64,000 nt of DNA, from assembly GCA_040882465.1 (NCBI GenBank), contig JBBEBG010000027.1, forward strand, positions 33,491 to 97,490, given 5' to 3'. The stretch is from Gemmatimonadota bacterium (GTDB lineage: Bacteria > Gemmatimonadota > Gemmatimonadetes > Longimicrobiales > Gaopeijiaceae). Below, piece by piece: positions 50,105-58,970 of this stretch. The position numbers were made by a program, and so were the translations under genes. How positions within the stretch are numbered: the stretch's first letter is position 1; the number at the start of each line of letters is the position of its first letter. Under the pieces are notes generated by a model, which did not search any database, was not told the origin of the DNA, and saw only the letters and a program-made list of their open reading frames with translations.

Positions 50105-51931
50105 ATGAATGAGTTGCGCGATAGATCGCCCGGGATGCGCGCGGGAGGTCGGCTCGGAACCGTTCTCCTCCTCCTCGCTCCCTGCCTTGCCCTTCCCTTC
50201 GAGGGAGAAGGGCAGAACCAGGCCCGAGCGGGGACCGGCGACCCACGGATTGGGCTCCGCGCCGGCTGGATGGACGCGGAAGCGGCGGCCTGGAACATGG
50301 AGCTCGTTTCCCACCGAGACCGACCGGAGGGGTTCTTCGACTCGCTCGACCCCGGATCCTTCGACTTCGCGAATTCCGATCTGGCCTTCCGCGGGACCCA
50401 CGTTTTCGCGGGGAGCTACGCCGGATTCAACGTCTACGACATCGCCAACCCCGCTTCACCGGAGCTCCGGATCTCCGTCGCTTGCCCCGGTGGCCAGGGA
50501 GACCTTTCGATCTATGGCGACCTGCTCTTCATGTCCGTCGAGCAGACCCGGGGGCGGGTGGACTGCGGCCTCGAAGGGACCCCGATCGAAATCGATCCCG
50601 CGCGATTCCGTGGCGTACGGATCTTCGACGTGAGGGATGTCGAAAGGCCCGTCCAGGTCGCGGCCGTGCAGACCTGCCGCGGGTCCCACACACACACTCT
50701 TGTCCCGCACCCGACGAACGACCGCATTCTCTACGTCTACGTCTCGGGGACCTCGACTGCCCGTTCGGGCGAAGAGCTCGCGGGATGCGTCCCCATCACT
50801 TCTCCGGACGAACCGAACACCTCTTACTGGAGCATCGGAGTCATTGAAGTCCCGCTCGACGCGCCGGAGGACTCGCGGCTGGTCGCGGAGCCGCGCGTCT
50901 TCGCCGACTCCGCGACCGGCTCGATCGCGGGTCTCTGGCCCGGCGGCGATCACGGCCCGGGAACGCAGGTAACCCGCGAAACGATCCAGTGCCACGACAT
51001 CACCGCTTATCCGGAGATCGGCCTCGCCGCCGGCGCCTGCTCCGGGAACGGGCTCCTATTCGACATTTCGGATCCGCTGAATCCGGTCCGGGTCGACGAA
51101 GTGAGCGATACGAATTTCTCCTACTGGCACTCGGCGACGTTCAACAACGACGGGACGAAGGTCATCTTCACGGACGAATGGGGCGGGGGGAGCGCCCCGC
51201 GCTGCCAGGCGACGGATCCTCCCACCTGGGGCGCCAACGCAGTCTTCAACGTTGTGAACCGAAAGCTCCTCTTCGCCGGCTATTACAAGCTCCCGGCGCC
51301 GCAGACCGAGACCGAAAACTGCGTCGCCCACAACGGCTCGCTCGTGCCCGTGCCCGGGCGGGACATCAAGGTTCAGGCCTGGTACCAGGGGGGGGTGTCC
51401 GTCTTCGACTTCACCGACCCCGAGCGTCCCTTCGAGATCGCCTACCTCGACAGAGGCCCCGTGAGCGAGACCGAGCTGATGCTCGGCGGATACTGGTCCA
51501 CCTACTGGTACAACGGATTCATCTACGGGAGCGAAATCGCGCGCGGCCTCGACGTGCTCCGGCTGGCCCCGGGCGAGTTCCTCACGCAGAACGAGCTGGA
51601 CGCGGCCAATCTCGTGCGCCAGGACGAGTTCAATCCGCAGAACCAGCCGCACCTGGCCTGGCCCGCCGCCTTCCCGGTCGCCCGGGCGTATCTGGACCAG
51701 CTGATTCGCGCGGAAGGAGTGCCGACAGTGCGCGCCGAAGAGATCGCGGCGGAGCTGGCCCGCATCGAAGCGATGGGGGACGGAGAGGCGAAGCGCTCGC
51801 AACTCGCGAATCTCGCGATCGGACTCTGGGAGGACGCGCGGCGGGTGGACGAAGGCGCGGTCGAAGGCGACGAGGCGCGGATCCGGGCGCTCGCTGGCGC
51901 GATTCTCGACCTCGCCGCGGCTCAGCCCTGA
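50105..51931 (+). CDS. LVIVD-repeat beta-propeller protein, exported
   Basis: 608 residues with a signal peptide (LGTVLLLLAPCLALPFEGEGQ). The blade pattern ends in V-Y/F-D-I..P..P: GFNVYDIANPASPELR, GVRIFDVRDVERPVQVAAV, LLFDISDPLNPVRVDEVSDT and GVSVFDFTDPERPFEIAYLD. Several Cys residues (CPGGQGD, DCGLEG, TCRGSH, GACSGNG, CQATD) may form disulfides. The last 100 residues are helical and acidic. Its role is unknown. It lies divergent from the molybdopterin enzyme. Confidence 0.8.
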   Translation: MNELRDRSPGMRAGGRLGTVLLLLAPCLALPFEGEGQNQARAGTGDPRIGLRAGWMDAEAAAWNMELVSHRDRPEGFFDSLDPGSFDFANSDLAFRGTHVFAGSYAGFNVYDIANPASPELRISVACPGGQGDLSIYGDLLFMSVEQTRGRVDCGLEGTPIEIDPARFRGVRIFDVRDVERPVQVAAVQTCRGSHTHTLVPHPTNDRILYVYVSGTSTARSGEELAGCVPITSPDEPNTSYWSIGVIEVPLDAPEDSRLVAEPRVFADSATGSIAGLWPGGDHGPGTQVTRETIQCHDITAYPEIGLAAGACSGNGLLFDISDPLNPVRVDEVSDTNFSYWHSATFNNDGTKVIFTDEWGGGSAPRCQATDPPTWGANAVFNVVNRKLLFAGYYKLPAPQTETENCVAHNGSLVPVPGRDIKVQAWYQGGVSVFDFTDPERPFEIAYLDRGPVSETELMLGGYWSTYWYNGFIYGSEIARGLDVLRLAPGEFLTQNELDAANLVRQDEFNPQNQPHLAWPAAFPVARAYLDQLIRAEGVPTVRAEEIAAELARIEAMGDGEAKRSQLANLAIGLWEDARRVDEGAVEGDEARIRALAGAILDLAAAQP

Positions 51932-52806
51932 GCGGACAAACGTTCCGCCGGACCGAGCGCACGGAGAAGGCGCGGGAGCGCCTCCCCGAGCCGGCCTTCC
52001 ACCCGGAGCTCCGCAAGGTCATCTCCCCGCGTCGGCCCGACGTTCAGAATCGCGACGGGAATTCCCCGCTCGGCCGCGCGCAGGACGAAGCGGCGCCCTG
52101 AGAACACCGTGAGAGAAGAGCCCGCGACGAGGAGGACCTCCCCCTCGTCGAAGAGCCTCCACGCATCGTTCACCACGGGTCGGGGGACGTTTTCTCCGAA
52201 GAAGACGACGTCGGGTTTCAGGATTCCTCCGCACGCCAGACACTCGGGAACCCGAAAGCCGGCATAAGCGCCCTCCGGGATCTCCGCGTCGCCGTCGGGG
52301 GCGACGGACGACTCTTCCCAGGCGAAGGTGGGGTTCAGGTCCCGGATGCGGGCCTGCATGCCCCCCCGCCCTTCCGGGGCCCAGCACTCCGTGCATCGCA
52401 CCCTCGCGACGGAACCGTGCAGCTCGACGACGCGCCGGCTCCCCGCGGCCTGGTGGAGGCCGTCCACGTTCTGCGTGATGATTCCACGGACCGCACCGAC
52501 TTGCTCGAGGCCCGCGATCGCCTTGTGGGCCCCGTTCGGACGCGCCCGTGAAAAGCGCTGCCAACCGACCGCCCCGCGTGCCCAGTAGCGGGCGCGAGCC
52601 TCCGCGCTTCCCATGAATTCCTGGACACGCATCGGGGTTCGGGAAGGCCGCCCGGGACTCCGATAGTCCGGGATCCCGGACTCCGTGCTGCACCCCGCTC
52701 CGGAAAGCACCACAGCGGGGCGCTCCCGCAGCCGCTCCGCGAGAGCGTCGAGGGCGGCTGCAAAGGGAGTGGTGGAACGGGGGGTCACCGCCACTCGCTC
52801 AGACAA
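51922..52806 (-). CDS. Sir2-family NAD-dependent protein deacylase (SIRT4-like class)
   Basis: 294 residues from TTG 52806, overlapping the multicopper oxidase end by eight bases. NAD motifs are GAGCSTESGIPDYRSPG, TQNVDGLH and VELHG with the catalytic His, then VLLVAGSSLTV and AILNVGPTRGDD. Zinc cysteines lie in RCTEC and CLACGG. The GAGCSTESGIPDYR form is typical of the class II sirtuins related to SIRT4. It removes acyl groups from lysines in the cytosol, using NAD. It ends against the LVIVD gene (overlap of ten bases). Confidence 0.92.
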   Translation of the reverse strand: MSERVAVTPRSTTPFAAALDALAERLRERPAVVLSGAGCSTESGIPDYRSPGRPSRTPMRVQEFMGSAEARARYWARGAVGWQRFSRARPNGAHKAIAGLEQVGAVRGIITQNVDGLHQAAGSRRVVELHGSVARVRCTECWAPEGRGGMQARIRDLNPTFAWEESSVAPDGDAEIPEGAYAGFRVPECLACGGILKPDVVFFGENVPRPVVNDAWRLFDEGEVLLVAGSSLTVFSGRRFVLRAAERGIPVAILNVGPTRGDDLAELRVEGRLGEALPRLLRALGPAERLSAQG

Positions 52807-54442
52807 TCCGGAAATTCCGCATCATCCCGAGATCTTCGTGTTCGAGGATGTGGCAGTGATAGAGGTAAAGTCCCGGATGTTCGCTGAAGCGGATCTGAAT
52901 CCGCACCGTCTCCCCCGGGAGCACGAGCACGGTGTCGGTCCAACCCTCGTCCACGATCCCCGCACGGAGCCCGCTATCCGGCATGCCGCCGCTCCGGCCG
53001 AGAACCCGGAACTGCCGTCCATGGATATGGATCGGGTGTGCCATCGCCATCCCCATGGGGTTCGGCACATTCACGAGCTCCCAGACATGCGTCGAGCCGG
53101 CCTCGACCGTCTCTTCCGGCGAAACACCCTCCAGTTCGAAGGTGCGGCCTCCGAGGGTCCATTGCATCTGTCCCATGGCCAGGGCCACCCGCCGAACGGG
53201 CGCGCTCGGAGCCGCGTCCCACCCAGGCCCCGGTTCCGACAGACGCTCGGGGAGCCGAAGCGGCCTCGTGTTTCGTCCGCGGACGTCGATCGTCAACACG
53301 TCCAATGCCGCCCCGTGCGCCGGACCCGCGGACATTCCCATCGTCGCCCCCATCATCATCCCGACATTTCCAGCGTCTTCGGGCGGATAGGCGAGACTCC
53401 GAAGCCGGATCCGCGCCCCCTCGGAGAGATCCGAGAGGTCCTGGACAAGGTCGGCACGCTGCCCGGGCGCGAGGGTCAGGAAGTCCCGGGACACGGCGCG
53501 TTCCAGGAGCCCGCCGTCGCCGCCGATCACCGTCATCGGGCGGCCGTCGCTCCAGCCCAGCTTGTAGGTCCGCGCGTTCGATCCGTTGAGGAGGCGCAGG
53601 CGCACCCACCCCGCTTCGACGGGGGCGGTGAAGTTCGGGACTCCATTCACGAGGACGCGGTCGCCGAGCACGCCGTTCATGAGCTCGGTCATCCCGGCCA
53701 TCCCCATCGGCCCCATCCCGCCCATGCCCCGCCCCCTCCCCATTCCGCCGCGCCCGGCCGGACCTCCCCCCATCCCGGCAGACTCGGGATAGGCGAACTG
53801 GTTGGCCTCGTCGAAGCTCCGGTCCTGGATGACACAAACGAGTTCCGACTCCGCCGCCGGCAGGCCGAGTGCGGCCTCTTCCTCGTCGTCGACCAGGAGA
53901 AGGCCCGCGAGCCCGCGATGCACTTGAGGCCCCGTCCGCATGTCCGGATGCGGATGGTACCAGTACGTCCCGGAGCGATTCGCGACCGTGAAGTCGTAGA
54001 CGTACTCCACGCCCGTCGGAAACGCGAACCGAGGGTGCCCGTCCGCCGACTCCGGCACATCGAGGCCGTGCCAGTGAATGACCGACGGTTCGGGGAGGCC
54101 ATTCGCGAAACGGATGCGCACACGCTCGCCGCGTCGAAGGCGGAGAGTCGGCCCAAGGTACGACTCCCCGGCGGCCCGGAGAGCATCCAGACGGCCACGC
54201 ACGACCTCTCCGCGGAAGCGCCAGACGGATGTCGCCTCACCTGGTAGAAGGGAGACTTCCTCCGGCACGGCCGAAAGGGCGAGCTCGAGGCCGGGGGCGA
54301 GCTGCTGCACGGTGCGCGGCACGCCGTCCTGTAGCGATTGTACGCCCGGGCCGACCTCGCTGCACCCAACGAGGCCGAAGCGGCCCGCCATCGGCGCAAC
54401 GGCGGATAACCCCAGGAGCTTCAAGACGTCACGACGGTCCAT
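52799..54442 (-). CDS. Tat-exported multicopper oxidase (CueO-like), lipoprotein-type
   Basis: 547 residues from ATG 54442 (a GTG two codons upstream is possible). A Tat signal (MDRRDVLKLLG) ends at a lipobox (GLVGC). All copper motifs are intact: SVIHWHGLDVP, GTYWYHPHPD, HPIHIHG and HCHILEHEDLGM with its axial Met. A Gly/Met/Arg-rich insert (GMGGGPAGRGGMGRGRGMGG...) in the middle resembles the Met-rich cuprous-binding segment of CueO. The enzyme probably oxidises cuprous copper or phenols in the periplasm. Confidence 0.9.
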   Translation of the reverse strand: MDRRDVLKLLGLSAVAPMAGRFGLVGCSEVGPGVQSLQDGVPRTVQQLAPGLELALSAVPEEVSLLPGEATSVWRFRGEVVRGRLDALRAAGESYLGPTLRLRRGERVRIRFANGLPEPSVIHWHGLDVPESADGHPRFAFPTGVEYVYDFTVANRSGTYWYHPHPDMRTGPQVHRGLAGLLLVDDEEEAALGLPAAESELVCVIQDRSFDEANQFAYPESAGMGGGPAGRGGMGRGRGMGGMGPMGMAGMTELMNGVLGDRVLVNGVPNFTAPVEAGWVRLRLLNGSNARTYKLGWSDGRPMTVIGGDGGLLERAVSRDFLTLAPGQRADLVQDLSDLSEGARIRLRSLAYPPEDAGNVGMMMGATMGMSAGPAHGAALDVLTIDVRGRNTRPLRLPERLSEPGPGWDAAPSAPVRRVALAMGQMQWTLGGRTFELEGVSPEETVEAGSTHVWELVNVPNPMGMAMAHPIHIHGRQFRVLGRSGGMPDSGLRAGIVDEGWTDTVLVLPGETVRIQIRFSEHPGLYLYHCHILEHEDLGMMRNFRIV

Positions 54443-54475
54443 GAACACAATCTATCCCTTGGAGTTCAGGTGAGC

Positions 54476-55243
54476 TCATGCGCGCGGGGGCATCGGAATG
54501 AAGGCGCTCGTCCGCTTCCCGTAGGCCTCGAACTCCGGATTCCCCTCGTACTTCTTCTCGAGCATGGGGACACCCGAAACCCGGAGGAGGAGGAGGGTCA
54601 ACACCAGAGGCCCGACGGCTCCCCACCACCCGTTCGGCACCGGCAACACAATGAGGAAGATTCCCCACCAGAGAAGGGCTTCTCCGAAATAGTTGGGATG
54701 GCGGGTGAAGCGCCAGAGTCCCCCGGTCATGATGCGGCCGCGGTTCTCCGGTTTCGCCTTGAACCGCCGGAGCTGCTCGTCGCCGACCGCCTCGAATAAG
54801 AATCCCACTGCCCAGACGAGGGTCCCGAAAGCGGCCCATCCACCCATCTGCGGGCCCACTTCGGCGGCCGACACGAAAAGGGGCGTCGCAACGATCAGGA
54901 GAAAGACTCCCTGGAGGAGGAAGACGCGCAGATAGGAGATGACGAGTACCCTCTCGCCCCACTCCTCCCGCCACTTCCGATACCGGAAGTCCTCGCCCTT
55001 CTCTCGGTTCCGGAGCGCGATGTGTATCGAGAGGCGCAGTCCCCAGATCGTGACGAGGGCCGAAAGGAGAAGGTTCCGAAGGTCCGTCGCCCCGCTGAAG
55101 ACCAGGTAATACGAGAGGAGAACGAAGCCCAGCCCCCATGCCACGTCGGCGACGTCGTTCCGCCCGAGCCGCACCGAGACGCCGAACCAGAGCGTGGCGT
55201 GCAGTAAGACCAGAATGGCTCCCTCGGTGACGAGTCTGAGCAT
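54476..55243 (-). CDS. DUF1295 membrane protein (steroid 5-alpha reductase-like)
   Basis: 255 residues, six or seven TM helices. The diagnostic C-terminal motif is [34 protein letters not shown], plus [14 protein letters not shown] at the start. The family contains NADPH-dependent reductases and isoprenyl-type methyltransferases, and the substrate here is unknown. It lies 33 bases upstream of the multicopper oxidase on the same strand, so the two may be co-transcribed. Confidence 0.85.
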   Translation of the reverse strand: MLRLVTEGAILVLLHATLWFGVSVRLGRNDVADVAWGLGFVLLSYYLVFSGATDLRNLLLSALVTIWGLRLSIHIALRNREKGEDFRYRKWREEWGERVLVISYLRVFLLQGVFLLIVATPLFVSAAEVGPQMGGWAAFGTLVWAVGFLFEAVGDEQLRRFKAKPENRGRIMTGGLWRFTRHPNYFGEALLWWGIFLIVLPVPNGWWGAVGPLVLTLLLLRVSGVPMLEKKYEGNPEFEAYGKRTSAFIPMPPRA

Positions 55244-55260
55244 GGGGGCCCCCTCGATCG

Positions 55261-55290
55261 TTGCGACCCGCGGATCCTCCCGGATATCCT
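55261..55290 (+). promoter_or_regulatory. Probable leaderless promoter of the FakA-FakB fusion gene
   Basis: TTGCGA (55261-55266), an 18-base spacer, TATCCT (55285-55290), then 7 bases to the ATG at 55298. No Shine-Dalgarno. Confidence 0.45.
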
Positions 55291-55297
55291 GTCTCCC

Positions 55298-57112
55298 ATG
55301 AAGATCGCCTATCTGGACGGGCCGCGGCTACGCCGCACCCTCCTCGCGGCGGGGGATCACCTTCGGAGCAGACGCTCCGAGCTCAACCGCATCAACGTCT
55401 TTCCCGTTCCCGACGGGGACACCGGAAGCAACCTCGCCCTCACGGTGCATGCGATCACCGAGCGCCTCCGCCGGAATCGGGACGGGCCCATCTCGGAGGT
55501 CTCCCGGGAAGTCGCCACGGCCGCCGTGCTGGGTGCCCGGGGAAACTCGGGAATGATGCTCTCGCAATTCTTCCTCGGCTTCGCGGATCGCCTCCAAGGG
55601 AGCGGACGGGCCGGAGCGCGCGATCTCGCCGAGGCGATTCTGGCCGGCGCGGAGCGAGTCGAAGGCGCGATGGAGGCACCGACCGAAGGGACCATCGTGA
55701 CGGTGATCCGGGATACGGCCCGCGCGGGGGCCCGTTCCGAGGAGCGGGACATCGCCGTCTTCCTCGACGAGATCTTGAGCGAGGCGCGAGCCTCACTCGC
55801 CCGCACCCCCGACCTCCTCCCCGTGCTTCGTCGGGCGGGGGTGGTGGATGCCGGAGCGAAAGGCTTCGTCCTCCTCCTCGAGGGGACGCTCGGCTTCCTC
55901 GACGGAAGCCGCTTCGTGGAACCGGCCCCGGCCGAGGACGAGCTGGGCCTCCTGGCGGTCGCTGAGATGGACTTCCCACGAGCGGAGGAGCGGTTCCGTT
56001 TCTGCACGGAGGCGCTCGTCCAGGGCCCATGGCTTCCGCCGGAAGTCGTGGTGCGCGGGGTTCTGCGCGAAATGGGGGATTCGCTCTTGGTGGTGCGGAC
56101 CGGCGAGGCACTCAAAGTCCACATTCACACCAACGAGCCCGAGGGTGTCTTCGCCGAGCTCCGCAAGCTCGGGGAGCTCGTGACGCACAAGGCCGAGGAC
56201 ATGCGGGCGCAGCATCACGCTGTCGAGCGCGCGGGCGCGCGTCGCCACGGCCTCGCGAGGCGCCCCGTGGGAGTCGTGACGGACAGCGCCTGCGATCTTT
56301 CGGACGAGATCTTGAATGCACACGGGATCCGCCTTGTCCCGCTTGGGATCGTAGCGGCGGATCGGACGTACCTGGACCGAGTCGAGCTCTCCGCCGCCGC
56401 CTTCCACCAACGCCTCGCCCAGGCGGACGTGCGCTTCACGACTTCCCAGCCCTCCCCCGGCGCCTTCGTCGAAGGATTTCGAGAGGCGGCGGAAGACGCG
56501 GAAGAGCTCGTGGTCGTAACCCTGGGATCGGGGCTTTCGGGGACCTACGGCTCGGCCGAAGCCGCCACGAAGCTCTTCCCGGAGGCACGGGTCCATCTCA
56601 TGGATTCCCAGGGGGTGACCCTCCTCGAAGGCCTCCTCGTCCTCAAGGCGGCCGAGCTCGCCGAGAGGGGCATCCGGCCCGACGCCATCGTCGCAGAGCT
56701 GGAGCGGGTGCGCGACCGGTCCGGAGTCTATCTCACCGTGGATGGCTTCGACCGGCTCCTCGCTTCCGGAAGAGTGAACCCCGGTGTCGCCTGGGTGGGG
56801 AACCGCCTCGACCTCAAGCCCATCCTCCGATTGAACCGGAAGGCGAAGGTAGAACGCGCGGGGCAGGCGTTTGGCCGGGATCGCGTCCTCCCCGGCCTGA
56901 TGAAGATCCTCGAGCGCGAGATCCCGCCACGCGTCCAGAAGGTGCGTTTCGGGGTGGCGCATGTGGGGCGCCCCGAGATCATCGAGGAGGTCTCTGCCGA
57001 GCTCCGAGGCCGCTGGGGCGACGTGGAGATCCTCACCGCTGCGGCGAGCCCCGTGATTGCCAACCATGTGGGGCTGGGGGCCTGGGCCGTGGCCTATATG
57101 GTCGAGGACTGA
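55298..57112 (+). CDS. Fatty-acid kinase FakA (DhaL-type) fused to DegV/FakB lipid-binding protein
   Basis: 604 residues. The first 200 form a DhaL/DAK2 kinase domain: [17 protein letters not shown] at 33-49 and [21 protein letters not shown]. The FakA middle and C-terminal part follows at about 210-310 ([37 protein letters not shown]). A complete DegV fold starts near 324 ([16 protein letters not shown]), with the lipid-binding segments [11 protein letters not shown] and [12 protein letters not shown] and the LLASGRVNP motif. In Firmicutes, FakA and FakB are separate proteins that phosphorylate exogenous fatty acids for phospholipid synthesis. Here one chain would hold both the kinase and its carrier. 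Confidence 0.88.
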   Translation: MKIAYLDGPRLRRTLLAAGDHLRSRRSELNRINVFPVPDGDTGSNLALTVHAITERLRRNRDGPISEVSREVATAAVLGARGNSGMMLSQFFLGFADRLQGSGRAGARDLAEAILAGAERVEGAMEAPTEGTIVTVIRDTARAGARSEERDIAVFLDEILSEARASLARTPDLLPVLRRAGVVDAGAKGFVLLLEGTLGFLDGSRFVEPAPAEDELGLLAVAEMDFPRAEERFRFCTEALVQGPWLPPEVVVRGVLREMGDSLLVVRTGEALKVHIHTNEPEGVFAELRKLGELVTHKAEDMRAQHHAVERAGARRHGLARRPVGVVTDSACDLSDEILNAHGIRLVPLGIVAADRTYLDRVELSAAAFHQRLAQADVRFTTSQPSPGAFVEGFREAAEDAEELVVVTLGSGLSGTYGSAEAATKLFPEARVHLMDSQGVTLLEGLLVLKAAELAERGIRPDAIVAELERVRDRSGVYLTVDGFDRLLASGRVNPGVAWVGNRLDLKPILRLNRKAKVERAGQAFGRDRVLPGLMKILEREIPPRVQKVRFGVAHVGRPEIIEEVSAELRGRWGDVEILTAAASPVIANHVGLGAWAVAYMVED

Positions 57113-57232
57113 GGCCTTCCGTCCTCCCCTGAAACCTGGCCCTCCGCACCTTCGTAGTGACGAGAGTTACGGGGAAACGCATCCAACGCGCCTTCCCCCC
57201 GGCCATTCCCCAATCCGCCCTGCGGAGGACCG

Positions 57233-58939
57233 ATGCGGAGGACCCTCCTCGGTATTCTGGCCTTTTTTTTCGTCTCCCTCCCCCTCGACGCGCAGGAATG
57301 GGAGATCGAACGCTCCGGGGTCCCGCGAGACCTGGCGGACCGGCTCATCAGGATCGTAAACGACGCAGCGACCGTGCGCTTCTCCGAAGGCGCCGCGGTG
57401 CCGGTGGACAGCGCGATCGTGGGGGATGTCGTGGTCATGGGTTCCCTGCGCCTCGACGGGAGGGTCGAAGGCGAGGTGATCGTGGTGGATGGGGATGTGG
57501 ATCTCGGGCCGAATGCCGAGGTCGCGGGGAACCTGACCGTCGTGGGAGGCGAGGTGCGTGGGGACGAATTGGCGCGCATCGGTGGCGCGATCATGGCATT
57601 TCAGGCGGCCGGACCGCGTTTCCTGAGCGAACGGACGACGACCGACCCGTCGGGAATCCCGAATGGCGTCGGTGCGAGGTTCGACCGGGACGGACACACC
57701 GGGTTCGAGGTTGAGTTCGGCAACTACAATCGGCTCGAAGGCCTGCCGGTGGCACTCGGACCGTCTTTCACCGCGGGCGGACGCGATCCCTTCCGCGTCG
57801 GCGCCGACCTGATCTGGCGCACCGAAGGGCGGGCGCCCTTTCAGCACGACCGCCTCGGATACAAAGTGGAAGCCGAACAGTTTTTCGGCGGCCGGAGAGA
57901 ACTCAGGATCGGGGGCGGCCTCTATTCGCACATCTCGCCGATCGAGGCCTGGGGACTCACCGACAGCGAAAACTCCCTCTCCGCCTTCCTCTTCACCAGC
58001 GACCAGCGCGACTACCTCGAGGCACGCGGCGTGCATGGGTACCTGCGCGTCACGCCTCGGAAGATTCCCGTGGATTTCCGCGTCGGGTATCGCGAGGAGA
58101 GGACCGGTTCCGTCGCTCCGCAGGATCCCTGGAGCATGGTCAGCCGGGGACATCCCTGGCGCGACCAGCCAGTCGTCGCCGAGGGGACGATCCAGAGCGT
58201 GTTCGGCGAGCTCGAGGTGGATACGCGCGACAACTTCGAGGAGCCGAGAAGCGGTTGGCTCATCCGCGCGACCTGGGAAGAAGGCGTGGGCGGGGACTTC
58301 TCGGTCCCATCCGGCACCCTTCCCCCGCTCGATCCCCAGGGCGAGCCCCTGACCGTCGTGGCGCCGGAGATCGGCCGAAGCTTTTCCAGCGCCTTCCTGG
58401 ACATTCGCCGTTACAACTCGGTGGGTCGCGGAAGCCGGCTGAACCTGCGCGGCGTCCTCGGCGGTTCACCGTCGGGAGAGATCCTCCCTCCGCAGCACCA
58501 GGTGACCCTCGGCGGTGCGGGTACGTTACCCGGACACGCGCTCTTCGCCGCCGATTGCGGTGCGCGAAACGGCTTCCTGACCCTCGAAAGGGAGGAAGTG
58601 GCGCAGGCGATGGTCCCCTTCTATGGGTGCGACCGAGTGGCGCTTTTCCAGGCCGAGTACCGCGGGAGCATTGGGGAATTTCTGGGATGGGGCGGCCGCT
58701 CCCGTCGCGAGTCGGGTCGGGGAAGCTTCGATCCGGATCCCTATTGGGTCGTCTTCTTCGACGCAGGAAAGGCGTGGGCCGAGGGCGACTGGGGCGGCTT
58801 CGCGCGGACGGATTCGCCTACGCTCTATGACGCCGGAGTCGGCCTCCTGCTCGGAGACCTCGGCGTCTACTGGGCGAAACCCTTCGGAGAAGGCGCGGAG
58901 GGGAGCACCCTCACGGTGCGGTTGGGGCGGAGGTTCTAG
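57233..58939 (+). CDS. Outer-membrane barrel protein with bactofilin-like N-terminal beta-helix
   Basis: 568 residues; SD GGAGGA before the ATG. After a signal peptide (LLGILAFFFVSLPLDAQ), residues 60-120 repeat the polymer-forming cytoskeletal (bactofilin-like) pattern: VDSAIVGDVVVMGSLRLDGRVEGEVIVVDGDVDLGPNAEVAGNLTVVGGEVRG. The rest is a BamA/Omp85-like surface-antigen barrel: DTRDNFEEPRSGWLIRATWEEG, LNLRGVLGGSP, HQVTLGGAGTLPGHALF, YWVVFFDAGKAW and the ending LTVRLGRRF with a terminal aromatic residue. No POTRA domains are visible. The exact function is unknown; the beta-helix may cap or tether the barrel. Confidence 0.78.
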   Translation: MRRTLLGILAFFFVSLPLDAQEWEIERSGVPRDLADRLIRIVNDAATVRFSEGAAVPVDSAIVGDVVVMGSLRLDGRVEGEVIVVDGDVDLGPNAEVAGNLTVVGGEVRGDELARIGGAIMAFQAAGPRFLSERTTTDPSGIPNGVGARFDRDGHTGFEVEFGNYNRLEGLPVALGPSFTAGGRDPFRVGADLIWRTEGRAPFQHDRLGYKVEAEQFFGGRRELRIGGGLYSHISPIEAWGLTDSENSLSAFLFTSDQRDYLEARGVHGYLRVTPRKIPVDFRVGYREERTGSVAPQDPWSMVSRGHPWRDQPVVAEGTIQSVFGELEVDTRDNFEEPRSGWLIRATWEEGVGGDFSVPSGTLPPLDPQGEPLTVVAPEIGRSFSSAFLDIRRYNSVGRGSRLNLRGVLGGSPSGEILPPQHQVTLGGAGTLPGHALFAADCGARNGFLTLEREEVAQAMVPFYGCDRVALFQAEYRGSIGEFLGWGGRSRRESGRGSFDPDPYWVVFFDAGKAWAEGDWGGFARTDSPTLYDAGVGLLLGDLGVYWAKPFGEGAEGSTLTVRLGRRF

Positions 58940-58970
58940 TGGGCCGATGTAGGTCGAAGTCGCGAGGCGA

